Positions 39,391 to 48,072 of a stretch of 64,000 nucleotides of DNA are shown here, in pieces. Every line of letters starts with the position of its first letter. The stretch's first letter is position 1. Under the pieces are notes generated by a model that worked only from the letters and a program-made list of their open reading frames with translations, did not search any database and was not told the origin of the DNA. The stretch is from Aliidiomarina indica (lineage in GTDB: Bacteria; Pseudomonadota; Gammaproteobacteria; Enterobacterales; Alteromonadaceae), in contig NZ_JACAVQ010000001.1 in assembly GCF_015354615.1 (NCBI RefSeq), positions 310,001 through 374,000 of the forward strand, written 5' to 3'. A program made the translations under genes and the position numbers.

Positions 39391-41298
39391 TTAACCGCCA
39401 CGCACGCAATTGCGCCCCTCATTTTTGGCTTGATACAGGTATTTATCGGCACGCTCAATAATGTGATTCGGTGCTTCACCCGGAACCATCATGGTGACAC
39501 CGATGCTAATGGTCACGTATTGCAGCGGCGAGCCCTTATGAGCACGGCCAACATCAGCAATTCCTTCTTTGAGTAGCTCAGCCGCTGCTATGGCATCGGC
39601 CAGATCATCGGCGGGAAGCATGCAAACGATTTCCTCACCACCATATCGGTAGGCGCGTCCTTCACATTGATGCGCGAGTAAGGTACAAATTTCTTTTAAA
39701 ACCTGATCCCCATCTAAATGCCCATAATGATCATTAAAGGCTTTGAAATAATCCACATCGGCCAGCATAAAGGCATGCGATTTGGTATTTTCATCGCTTA
39801 ATAGAAATTGCATATCGCGATGGAGTGCCCTGCGATTTAGCAGGCCGGTCAGTCCGTCTATGTGGGCCATGTTGTCTAATCGCTTATTAGCCGCTGCCAG
39901 TTCCGAGGTTCGTTTCTCCACTTCACCTTCTAAGGTTTGTTGATGAGTCAAAATACTCTGAGCCATTTCCTGCATAGACCGAATAAGCATACCTATTTCA
40001 CTGCGTTGATATTGTGGCTCAATTTTTAATTGTGTTACCGCCTCATAACGCTTGTTTCCGACCTCTTGTGCCAGATGTGCCAGGTGACGCAAGGGGCGAG
40101 AAATATGTTGGTTCATAAATACGTACAGAATAATGAGCAGTAACATAAAGAAACCAACACTGAGAACGACAAAGCGAATGGGCGACTTGAATGCCTGACT
40201 TTTAATTTCGCGCAGGGGGTAGGCGGTGACATACCACCAGTCTGGCCCGGTAATTTTTTGGGCGATGACCAGCATATCCTTTTCATCAAGCGTAAACACC
40301 TGATCATCGTGGACGTGTTCGAGTTGGTTCCATATATGGCTGTAGAGCGCATTGTCGATCTGTTCGACGTGAACAATGCCATCTTGACGATGGGGTTCAA
40401 CCACAGTGGTGGGGGCGGCAATGAATTGCGCTCGGTTGTTGATCACCAAATGGGTGGCTTTCGAGTCGTGGGAATCAATCAATCGCTTGAGCATATCATC
40501 AAGGTTGACATCGTGGCTTGGGGTGCCTAAATGCCGACCATCCAAATCGACAGGCACTTGATAGGTGATGACCCACTGGTTTGAAGATAAATCAAAATAT
40601 AAACCGGTCCAGGCACCTTCTCGTTCTGGATTTGCTGATTGAAGGGTAGAGCGTACGACCGCATATTGGGTCATATCTAAATCATGCCGTGCTTGCCGGC
40701 CCCAAGGGTGATTTAAAGAGTAATGGATAAGGGCGTTTTCAGGCATGCTGATATGGGTGTTTTCATACAATTGCTGCCAGCTAGGTGCTAATCGATGGAC
40801 GACTTTTAAGGCCACCACAATTCGCATTTTACGTTCGTGATCTAATGGCGCTGAACTGTCACCCACGAAAACTGATAGGTGCTTAAACTCCGAGCCATAA
40901 GGCCCAGTATAGGTATCCGGGTTTGGTCGATAGCCATCAAAAAAGGTTTGGCGTAACCGATACACGTTGGGATCTGTTTCTTCGAACCAATCATCAAATA
41001 GCCGACTCACTTCTTCTGAAGACTCCGCCTTGCGCTGATAGCTCGCAACAAAATACTCACCCAACAGCGCAGCCGTTGCTTCAGCCTGTTCAAACACGCT
41101 AGTCTCGCGCTCAATCCGTTGATTGCTGTCGTAAATAAGATGTTCAACTTGCTGCTCGAACGCTTGCTGATAGGAAAAATAAAAGCCAATCAAAGTCGCC
41201 AGCGCAATAAGGACACCGGAGGCGATAATGATTCGAACGAGTAGACGTCGTGCTAATGTACGGCTAAAGATACCGCGTCGCTTGCGTACACCCACCAT
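39391..41298 (-). CDS. Membrane-bound diguanylate cyclase (dCache-HAMP-like-GGDEF)
   Basis: A 635-residue sensor enzyme: TM1 (IIIASGVLIALATLIGFYF), a periplasmic Cache-type sensor (residues about 40-340), TM2 (FVVLSVGFFMLLLIILYVFM), a HAMP-like linker with coiled coil (TLEGEVEKRTSELAAANKRL), then GGDEF (DGLTGLLNRRALHRDMQF, MLADVDYFKAFNDHYGH, RYGGEEIVCMLP). The active-site GGEEI and metal-binding residues are intact, so it should make c-di-GMP from GTP. The inhibitory RxxD site is replaced by QxxG-like residues (HQCEGRAYRYGG), implying little product inhibition. Separate from the EAL fragment at the left edge. Confidence 0.93.
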   Translation of the reverse strand: MVGVRKRRGIFSRTLARRLLVRIIIASGVLIALATLIGFYFSYQQAFEQQVEHLIYDSNQRIERETSVFEQAEATAALLGEYFVASYQRKAESSEEVSRLFDDWFEETDPNVYRLRQTFFDGYRPNPDTYTGPYGSEFKHLSVFVGDSSAPLDHERKMRIVVALKVVHRLAPSWQQLYENTHISMPENALIHYSLNHPWGRQARHDLDMTQYAVVRSTLQSANPEREGAWTGLYFDLSSNQWVITYQVPVDLDGRHLGTPSHDVNLDDMLKRLIDSHDSKATHLVINNRAQFIAAPTTVVEPHRQDGIVHVEQIDNALYSHIWNQLEHVHDDQVFTLDEKDMLVIAQKITGPDWWYVTAYPLREIKSQAFKSPIRFVVLSVGFFMLLLIILYVFMNQHISRPLRHLAHLAQEVGNKRYEAVTQLKIEPQYQRSEIGMLIRSMQEMAQSILTHQQTLEGEVEKRTSELAAANKRLDNMAHIDGLTGLLNRRALHRDMQFLLSDENTKSHAFMLADVDYFKAFNDHYGHLDGDQVLKEICTLLAHQCEGRAYRYGGEEIVCMLPADDLADAIAAAELLKEGIADVGRAHKGSPLQYVTISIGVTMMVPGEAPNHIIERADKYLYQAKNEGRNCVRGG

Positions 41299-41362
41299 GC
41301 TGAGGTTCCTTCCGTATGGTTACCTGATTATGTTGGCACGAGATTTGGAATTGGGCAATGTA

Positions 41363-42922
41363 TCAGGTGCCACAAAAGGTGCGGGTTACCTGTTCGTTCG
41401 GTTCGGGCGGAAGCAAGAGGTCTTTATTGTCTCCAAGATCGGCATAGTTATACGGATTGCTCCAAGCGCGATGACAACGAAAGAACTCGGTTAAGTCGCC
41501 ACTTTCCTCGGCCTGATGAATGATTTGCTGTACCCGATGGTTGCGAGGAATTAAACGCGGATTGGCTTGAGCCATCACGCTAAATGGCTGTTTTGCGTGT
41601 GCTTGGTTAAGTAGGGTTAACCAGCGTTTACGCCACAACGGCCAGTGCGCCGCATTTTTGGTGGTTTTTGCAAGCTCTGAGAATGGACCTTCAGCTCGGT
41701 CTGCTTGTTGCGTTAAAGATGAAAAAGCAAGCGTATGATCCAACTCATCCGCTTCTGTGGCTTGGTAGAACTCGTCCATAAGGGCAAGCAAGTCTGTTTT
41801 CCCGTGCTCATCAAGATCACCAATGGACGCGATGCCGAATTTCCGCGCTAGGCTATGGTCTCGCTTCTGCGCATAAACGTGTGGGAAATCACGAATAATG
41901 TCAGTGAGGAGTGCCACGGTTCGTTCGTCACTGTTTGGTGCTTTATCATCGATAAGAGGCAATAGGGTTTCCGCAAGCCGAGCTAAATTCCATTGAGCAA
42001 TGCGCGGTTGATTTGAAAAGCGATAGCGGCCATTTCGGTCGATAGAACTGAACACTTTATCGTTAATAAAGGTATCCAGAAATGCGCAGGGACCGTAATC
42101 AATAGTCTCTCCGCAAATACTGGTGTTGTCAGTATTCATTACACCATGAACGAATCCTACACGCGTCCACTCGGCAATGAGGTGGGCTTGGCGTTGCATA
42201 ACCTGTTGCAGTAATGCCAGATAGCGAGGGCCGCCAGAAGGGCCTTCAAGAAGTTCCGGAAAATGACGTTTTATGGTGTAGTCAGCCAATTTTTTCACGT
42301 GCTCAACGCCCCCATGGGCGGCCGCAAATTGAAAGGTTCCAACGCGGATATGGCTGCTTGCAACACGAGTAAGAATAGCGCCAGGCAAAGGGCTATCACG
42401 ATATACATACTCACCGCTAGCAACGGCTGCCAAAGCACGGGTTGTGGGTACACCTAGGTGGTGCATGGCCTCACTGACTAGATACTCCCTTAGCACAGGA
42501 CCGAGGGGGGAACGGCCATCGCCCCCACGGGAGAATGCAGTGGGACCGGCACCTTTGAGCTGGATATCGAACGTTTTATGGGGCGAATCCTCAGGCACCA
42601 CTTCCGTAAGCAATAATGCACGGCCGTCGCCAAGTTGCGGTACGAAATGGCCAAACTGGTGTCCTGCGTAAGCAAGAGCGCGCGGCTCAATGACATTAGC
42701 CGCGTCGCTGTCACGCCACCGTTCATCTTCTAAGTTCCCGGCGTAGAGAAGCAACGCCGTCTCGGATTCTTGTAATGCTTCCGGCAAACTAAGGCTATCT
42801 GCTAACGCTTGATTAAACGCAATCCATTGCGGCGCTTGCACGGGCGTTGGCTGGGTGACCCGGCTAAAGAAGTTTCCGAGTTGACCATAGCTGTGTTGAA
42901 ACCTTGTCTTTGTTGAAGTCAT
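41363..42922 (-). CDS. selO: Protein adenylyltransferase SelO (YdiU/UPF0061)
   Basis: A 519-residue pseudokinase-fold enzyme that transfers AMP to Ser/Thr/Tyr of target proteins (established for E. coli SelO). Visible hallmarks: YAGHQFGHFVPQLGDGRALLL, DIQLKGAGPTAFSRGGDGRS, PTTRALAAVASGE, VGFVHGVMNTDNTSICGETI and YGPCAFLD with the catalytic Asp and metal-binding Asn. The C-terminal TFCGT carries the Cys that aligns with selenocysteine in eukaryotic SelO. Its role is redox-linked modification of metabolic enzymes. It is 64 bases upstream of the diguanylate cyclase gene on the same strand. Confidence 0.96.
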   Translation of the reverse strand: MTSTKTRFQHSYGQLGNFFSRVTQPTPVQAPQWIAFNQALADSLSLPEALQESETALLLYAGNLEDERWRDSDAANVIEPRALAYAGHQFGHFVPQLGDGRALLLTEVVPEDSPHKTFDIQLKGAGPTAFSRGGDGRSPLGPVLREYLVSEAMHHLGVPTTRALAAVASGEYVYRDSPLPGAILTRVASSHIRVGTFQFAAAHGGVEHVKKLADYTIKRHFPELLEGPSGGPRYLALLQQVMQRQAHLIAEWTRVGFVHGVMNTDNTSICGETIDYGPCAFLDTFINDKVFSSIDRNGRYRFSNQPRIAQWNLARLAETLLPLIDDKAPNSDERTVALLTDIIRDFPHVYAQKRDHSLARKFGIASIGDLDEHGKTDLLALMDEFYQATEADELDHTLAFSSLTQQADRAEGPFSELAKTTKNAAHWPLWRKRWLTLLNQAHAKQPFSVMAQANPRLIPRNHRVQQIIHQAEESGDLTEFFRCHRAWSNPYNYADLGDNKDLLLPPEPNEQVTRTFCGT

Positions 42923-43042
42923 GAACGGTTCCGATATCCCTCAGTTGCCTGACTAGCGAATGATTATGTTATGGTGAAGCGAGTAGGCTCAGATGTCGAG
43001 CTTTTCCATATTCCAAATGGTTCTTAGGGCAGAGGAGATGAG

Positions 43043-44218
43043 ATGGTGGCACGTGCATTTATCACACGTTCGGTTTCGATCGTGTCTGCAGCAGTTTTGT
43101 TGGGGTGTACTCCCGACACGCCGATTAATTTATTTGAGGAAACCACACCTATTAAGATCGGAGCGACTATGTCGCAAACAGGTGCCTATGCCACACAAGG
43201 CAGCGCTGCACTGAATGGCTATCGGTTGTGTGAAGCGCATTTGAACTCTAGCGGTGGTGTGTTACAGCGCCCCATTGAACTCATTGTTTATGATGATGAA
43301 TCGAACGCTGCACGAGCACAGGAACTGTATAGCAAGCTTATCGAAGAGGATCAGGTGGATGCAATATGGGGGCCTTATGGTTCGACACTGACTGAAGCTG
43401 TTGCGCCGATAACCGAGGCGCATCGGATGGTTCATGTGTCACCATTGGCTGCCACGACATCGATTTGGGAACAAGGGCGAGAATACTTATTTATGGTGCT
43501 TCCGCCAGCAGAAGTATTTTTAACCGGTGTGATTGCCATTGCAGAACAGCATGGCTTGGAAAAGATTGCGGTGATTCAGGAAGACCAACTGTTTCCGCGG
43601 GCAGCGGGACAAGGGGCGTCAGAAGAGGTCACTGAGCGCGACATGTCGCTCGTGTTACATGAAACCTACCCCAGTGGTTTAAGCGATTTTTCCGATTTAG
43701 CAGATGCGATTGCAGCATCGGGCGCAGAAGTGGTGGCGATGGCAGCCAGTGCCTTAGATGACTTTATTGCGATGCAAAATGCGTTAACCGATCACGGCGT
43801 AGAATTGGCATTCTTTGGTACGTCTGGTGCGGTGCAAGAGTTTTACGATGCATTAGGGGAGCGAGCTGAAGGCGTGTTGGGATTATCGGCTTGGGAACCT
43901 ACCTTGGATAACCCGGGGGTTGATGAATTTACCCAAAGTTACCGTGATCGTTTTGATCGTGAACCGAGTTTTCATGCCGCGGGCGCCTATGGCACGTGTC
44001 AAATATGGACAGAGGCCGTACGCCGAGCAAACTCACTTACCGCCGACTCTGTGCGCAGAGAGCTCTTGGATATGGATATATTTACGGTCTTCGGACGCTT
44101 TCGTGTTGATGAGCGGGGTTATCAAGAGGCAAATCAAGGCGTTATCATTCAGTGGCAGGAAGGTGAAAAAGTAGTGGTATGGCCGCCTGATCAAGCGAAG
44201 GCAGCAATACGCCGATAA
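43043..44218 (+). CDS. Periplasmic-binding lipoprotein, LivJ/branched-chain amino acid type
   Basis: A 391-residue protein with lipobox LLGC (Cys22) and a type I periplasmic-binding fold: IKIGATMSQTGAYATQGSAA, IELIVYDDESNAARAQELYS, DAIWGPYGSTLTEAVAPI, then SYRDRFDREPSFHAAGAYG. These match ligand-binding lipoproteins of branched-chain amino acid or amide ABC transporters. No permease or ATPase genes lie nearby, so it is an orphan receptor here and may instead serve sensing. AGAGGAG precedes the ATG. A bidirectional terminator follows. Confidence 0.9.
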   Translation: MVARAFITRSVSIVSAAVLLGCTPDTPINLFEETTPIKIGATMSQTGAYATQGSAALNGYRLCEAHLNSSGGVLQRPIELIVYDDESNAARAQELYSKLIEEDQVDAIWGPYGSTLTEAVAPITEAHRMVHVSPLAATTSIWEQGREYLFMVLPPAEVFLTGVIAIAEQHGLEKIAVIQEDQLFPRAAGQGASEEVTERDMSLVLHETYPSGLSDFSDLADAIAASGAEVVAMAASALDDFIAMQNALTDHGVELAFFGTSGAVQEFYDALGERAEGVLGLSAWEPTLDNPGVDEFTQSYRDRFDREPSFHAAGAYGTCQIWTEAVRRANSLTADSVRRELLDMDIFTVFGRFRVDERGYQEANQGVIIQWQEGEKVVVWPPDQAKAAIRR

Positions 44219-44250
44219 CGGTCTGCTTTGACTGCTTGGTAAGCTAAGTT

Positions 44251-44294
44251 AAAAGCCGAGCAGGGGCCTTTTATGTCCCTTGCTCGGCTTTTTT
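44251..44294. terminator. Bidirectional terminator
   Basis: AAAAGCCGAGCA, an 18-base loop partly pairing further, TGCTCGGCTTTTTT, between the convergent binding-protein and M20 genes, with U-tracts both ways. Confidence 0.85.
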
Positions 44295-44300
44295 GATGCG

Positions 44301-45596
44301 TTAAGGCGCGCTTGGATAGTCTAAAACCCAGTTGATAAACAACTCAGTACCCACCCGCAGTGCCGCTTCGTCGGCATAGAAATAGGGCGAGTGGTTGCTC
44401 GGCGCTGTTGCTGGATCTTGCTCCGGCGGGGTAATCCCCAAAAATACAAACATACCCGGGACTTCCATCGCGTAGAATGAGAAATCCTCGGCACCTGTTA
44501 CTAAATCGGCTTCATAAATATGCTCGTTACCGACGACGCGTTGGGTGGTCGGCATCATGCGAGCGACGAGCTCAGGATCATTGACGGTAACAGGGTAACC
44601 CTCATGAATGGTTACATCAGCACTGGCACCGCTAGCAGCCGCAGTCATTTGCGCGGTGGTGGTCAACTTCTCGAAAATCTGATCACGGATACCCATATCG
44701 AAGTTCCGGATTGTGCCCTCGAGGTACACTTCATCAGGAATAATATTATTGCGCACCCCGCCTTCTACAATGCCAAAACTGACCACAGCAGGGGCTTTAG
44801 TGATATTCACTTGGCGACTGACAATGGTTTGTACATTATTGATAATTTGACTCGCTGCTACAATGGGATCAACACCACCCCAAGGCCGTGAACCATGCGT
44901 TTGCTCACCGCGGACACGAATCTCAAACCTATCGGATGAAGCCATTAGTGGGCCTTTACGATAACCGATATGGCCCGTTGTTGCCGCTGACCAAACATGG
45001 ATTCCCAGAACCGCTTCTGGTTTCACACTCTCGAAAAGACCTTCTTTTAGCATCAGTTCCGCACCGCCTTCTTCGCCTTCCGGTGCGCCTTCCTCTGCCG
45101 GCTGGAAAATAAACATCACGGTGCCTTCAAGCTGCCCTTGCATGCCAGCAAGATACTCCGCAGCACCCATTAACATCGCGACGTGAAGGTCGTGCCCACA
45201 GGCGTGCATCACGGGTACTTCACGCCCGCGATACTCGCCCGTTGCTGTTGAGGCAAATGGAACATCCGTAAGTTCTTGCACTGGAAGCGCATCCATATCT
45301 GCGCGCAGAGCGATGGTGGGGCCCGGTCGACCACCGCGCAGTATTCCGACGACACCGGTATGGGCAATTTCAGTGGTTACCTCCATACCTAGGCTGCGTA
45401 GGTGTTCTGCAACAACGCCTGCGGTGCGAAACTCGCGATTGCTCAACTCGGGATGTTGATGAATATCCCGCCGCCATTCAATTACTTTTTGCTCTAACTC
45501 TTGGTTGATGGTGACCTTTGCGGGCGATTCGGCGTGCGCTATAGGCGCACTTGCGAGCATGACGATGGCGAGCGTGCTGATTAATACATACTTCAT
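44301..45596 (-). CDS. M20 family amidohydrolase, exported (hippurate/IAA-amino acid hydrolase type)
   Basis: A 431-residue metalloenzyme with signal peptide (APIAHAES). Signature residues: RRDIHQHPELSNREF, RADMDALPVQELT, MHACGHDLHVAMLMGAA (metal-binding Cys-Gly-His-Asp), FIFQPAEEGAPEGEEGG, and TGAEDFSFYAMEVPG near the C-terminus. Enzymes of this group cleave N-acyl amino acids or amide conjugates in the periplasm. The start is the ATG at 45596; no ribosome-binding site beyond GGGAG is seen. It is convergent to the binding protein and divergent to the YgjP-like gene. Confidence 0.93.
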   Translation of the reverse strand: MKYVLISTLAIVMLASAPIAHAESPAKVTINQELEQKVIEWRRDIHQHPELSNREFRTAGVVAEHLRSLGMEVTTEIAHTGVVGILRGGRPGPTIALRADMDALPVQELTDVPFASTATGEYRGREVPVMHACGHDLHVAMLMGAAEYLAGMQGQLEGTVMFIFQPAEEGAPEGEEGGAELMLKEGLFESVKPEAVLGIHVWSAATTGHIGYRKGPLMASSDRFEIRVRGEQTHGSRPWGGVDPIVAASQIINNVQTIVSRQVNITKAPAVVSFGIVEGGVRNNIIPDEVYLEGTIRNFDMGIRDQIFEKLTTTAQMTAAASGASADVTIHEGYPVTVNDPELVARMMPTTQRVVGNEHIYEADLVTGAEDFSFYAMEVPGMFVFLGITPPEQDPATAPSNHSPYFYADEAALRVGTELFINWVLDYPSAP

Positions 45597-45657
45597 CTAT
45601 TTGACTCCCAATGTGTGTGTTAAGCTCAGTATTGCAGTGAGTACCATGGAGCGCAAT

Positions 45658-46188
45658 ATGCGAACAGCGTCGGGAATACCTATCTCAGTCACGCGAAAAA
45701 GAATGAAGTCAATTCGCCTACGCATTAAAGCGACCGACGCAAGCGTTCATCTATCAGCCCCTTACCATGTGTCAGAACGCGTGCTATATGCTTTTGTACA
45801 AGAGCGGGAAGCTTGGATTTTAAAACAACGGGAGCGGGCAAAAGGATTACCTCAAGCCAAGCCCATTGATAATTCGTCGAAGGCACGCAAAGCATTACTT
45901 GAACGGGTGCAGCGATTGGCTCCGCAATGGGAACAGCATTTAGGTGTCAAAGCATCAAGTTATAGTGTGCGTTTAATGAAGAGCCGTTGGGGCAGTTGCA
46001 ATATTCGAACAAAGAAAATAGCACTGAGTATGATGCTGGCTGACAGAACCGATACCTTACTTGAGTATGTTCTAGTGCATGAATTAGTCCATCTGCGAGA
46101 GCCAGGCCATAACCGGCGTTTCTATCAATTTATGGAAGACGCGATCCCGAATTGGCGTGCGTTGCACAAAGAGCTCCACGGCGAATAA
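45658..46188 (+). CDS. YgjP-like zinc metallopeptidase (DUF45)
   Basis: A 176-residue protein. ATG 45658 is chosen because GGAG lies 6 bases upstream; upstream ATG 45646 is possible. The DUF45 pattern is complete: VTRKRMKSIRLRIKATDASV at the N-terminus, RLMKSRWGSCNIRTKKIALS, and the zinc motif HELVHLREPGHNRRFY (HExxH with third His) near the C-terminus. These SprT/WLM-like zinc peptidases are encoded in many proteobacteria next to restriction or DNA-processing genes, but no such neighbour is present here. Substrate unknown. Confidence 0.9.
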   Translation: MRTASGIPISVTRKRMKSIRLRIKATDASVHLSAPYHVSERVLYAFVQEREAWILKQRERAKGLPQAKPIDNSSKARKALLERVQRLAPQWEQHLGVKASSYSVRLMKSRWGSCNIRTKKIALSMMLADRTDTLLEYVLVHELVHLREPGHNRRFYQFMEDAIPNWRALHKELHGE

Positions 46189-46284
46189 AGCACCTCTTAC
46201 GTGGCCTTACCCTTTCTTTACGGAATAAATCTTCATTCTGTGTCGTTATCTCAGTGTCATTTGTGACAAACGGAGGTAACGATC

Positions 46285-46977
46285 ATGAAAACATTATACA
46301 AACCATCGATTCTCGCTTTAGCCTGTGCGTTTGCTGTAGGTATTTCAGCACCAGCGGCGATTGCGGATGAACAGGATGCAAATGTTGACGCCGAAGCGCG
46401 CGTCGCTGTATCAGCTTCAGTGAATGCGCGGGCCCAAGCTTCTCAGTCATCTTCTGCTGACGCAGAGCAAGAGCAAACAACGGAGTCTGAGGCGCAATCG
46501 GAAGCATCTGCAGAAGCTCGTGCAGAAGCTAATGCGAATGCCGAAGTTGGCTTAAATGTAGCAAGTGCAGTTCAGCAAGCTCAGGAAGAGGGCACGTCTG
46601 TTGCTGAAGCCGCTTTAGAAGCATTGGGTAACACCACAGCTCGTGCGCAAGGTCGCGCAGAACAAGAAATCGAAGCAGGCCAAGAGCGTGCTGAGATGAT
46701 CCGGGAAGAGGCTGAAGGACGCATTGAGGCAACCGGTAATGCAACTGCAGAGCTGGCCACCTCAACCGCAGCAGAGATGCGTGGTGTGATGACCGACTTA
46801 GTTCGCTCGGAAGCAGCAGGTAATGTTGGTGCGCAAGTGAGTGCTGAGGTTGCCGGCCAAGTCGGTGCAACAGTTTCTGAAAGCGTGCGGTCAACGGTAT
46901 CAGAAACAGTTCGAGGCGGTGTCCGCGAAAATGTTCGTGACAATATCCGTACTCGTATTCGCCCTAATGGTGGATAA
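46285..46977 (+). CDS. Ala-rich exported protein with four-residue Val/Ile period
   Basis: A 230-residue protein with a signal peptide (ending PAAIADEQ). The mature part is Ala-, Glu- and Gln-rich with alternating small residues (AEARAEANANAEVG), predicted to be almost wholly helical. The C-terminal third is an unbroken tetrad repeat: Val or Ile at residues 181, 185, 189 and every fourth position up to 225 (twelve in a row). There is no Cys and no lipobox. No family is recognised. It is followed by a strong terminator, then the beta-barrel gene. GGAGGTAACGATC precedes the ATG. Confidence 0.75.
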   Translation: MKTLYKPSILALACAFAVGISAPAAIADEQDANVDAEARVAVSASVNARAQASQSSSADAEQEQTTESEAQSEASAEARAEANANAEVGLNVASAVQQAQEEGTSVAEAALEALGNTTARAQGRAEQEIEAGQERAEMIREEAEGRIEATGNATAELATSTAAEMRGVMTDLVRSEAAGNVGAQVSAEVAGQVGATVSESVRSTVSETVRGGVRENVRDNIRTRIRPNGG

Positions 46978-46988
46978 CAGTCACCAAT

Positions 46989-47015
46989 AAAAGAGGGGGA
47001 TCTCCCCCTCTTTTT
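46989..47015 (+). terminator. Terminator after the Ala-rich protein gene
   Basis: AAAAGAGGGGGA-TC-TCCCCCTCTTTTT, a near-perfect palindrome ending in T's, 11 bases after the stop. Confidence 0.9.
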
Positions 47016-47115
47016 CTGTTTCTTAATATGTAACTATACTTAGCGTCCAGAAACAATGAATCCATTGACGAAGCGTGCATTCCCCAGCAATGGGTGAATA
47101 GCGTTGGAGAATTCT

Positions 47116-48045
47116 ATGAATCACATACGATTAAAAATTAGCCCGATAGCACTGGCTCTTGCCTGTGCATTAAGCGCTGGCGTAAGTTCCGCGCAAGACG
47201 CCTCAGATTCATTTTCCTTTTCGGCTCGAGTTGATGTCTCGGGTGAGCATAATAGTAATGTCAGTGTCAGTGAATTAGAGACTGCCATTGGCGAGTCTGA
47301 TACCGCAACGCTCATAGAGCTAGCGCTGGACGCGCAATGGCAACCTGCGGAATCATGGAATATTGATGGTGGTTACAGCTACAGCGACCGTCGTTATCAT
47401 GAATTCAGTGAGTTCGATCTGGCCATGCACCTGATTTATGCAGATGTCAGTTATGACTTTGATGTATACACGGTGGGAGCAAATTACTATTTTGCCGACG
47501 CCAACTTAGGTGGAGATTCGTTTTTGGATTTGCATCAGCGCTCGGTGTACCTTGCGCGCATGTTAGGTGACCAATTCTACGCCCGGTTTGCCTTGAATCA
47601 ATCTGAGAAGACCTTTGCTGACTTTTCGGAGCGGGATGCAGACACCCTGGGCGGCGCTATCGATCTTTTCTACTTCTTTAATGAAGGAAGAAGTTTTCTT
47701 CTGTTCGGTGCCAACCATGACGATGAAGATGCGCGTAACAACGAGTTCTCTTATCAAGCGAATACACTGCGAGTGCGTTACTCCACACGCTTTGCTTTTG
47801 CCTCGGGCGATGGTCGTTTCCAACTGGGCTATCGTTGGCATGACCGAGATTATGAAGGGATAAGCGCGGCTATTGGTCAAGCGCGGTCGGATAGACATCA
47901 AGTGATTGATGCCCGCGTTGAAGTGCCTGTTTGGCGTCAGCTGTCACTCATAGGTCAGGTTGAACGAGGCGACTATTCGTCCAATCTCGATTCCGCTGAC
48001 TATGATGAAACCCGTGCATCTATTGGTGTACGCCTGCGCTTTTAA
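47116..48045 (+). CDS. Outer-membrane beta-barrel protein (DUF560-like)
   Basis: A 309-residue protein; ATG 47116 (after GGAG) replaces an upstream TTG. A signal peptide (SAGVSSAQDA) is followed by about fourteen amphipathic strands with aromatic girdle residues (GGYSYSDRRYHEF, VGANYYFADANLGG, RFALNQSEKTFADF, LGYRWHDRDYEG) and a terminal Phe (GVRLRF), the usual outer-membrane insertion signal. The pattern resembles surface-lipoprotein-assembly or DUF560-type barrels, but no N-terminal TPR domain is present. It lies convergent to the subtilase gene, 27 bases apart. Confidence 0.8.
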   Translation: MNHIRLKISPIALALACALSAGVSSAQDASDSFSFSARVDVSGEHNSNVSVSELETAIGESDTATLIELALDAQWQPAESWNIDGGYSYSDRRYHEFSEFDLAMHLIYADVSYDFDVYTVGANYYFADANLGGDSFLDLHQRSVYLARMLGDQFYARFALNQSEKTFADFSERDADTLGGAIDLFYFFNEGRSFLLFGANHDDEDARNNEFSYQANTLRVRYSTRFAFASGDGRFQLGYRWHDRDYEGISAAIGQARSDRHQVIDARVEVPVWRQLSLIGQVERGDYSSNLDSADYDETRASIGVRLRF

Positions 48046-48072
48046 TGGCGAATTATTCTGTGCTCAGCGCTT

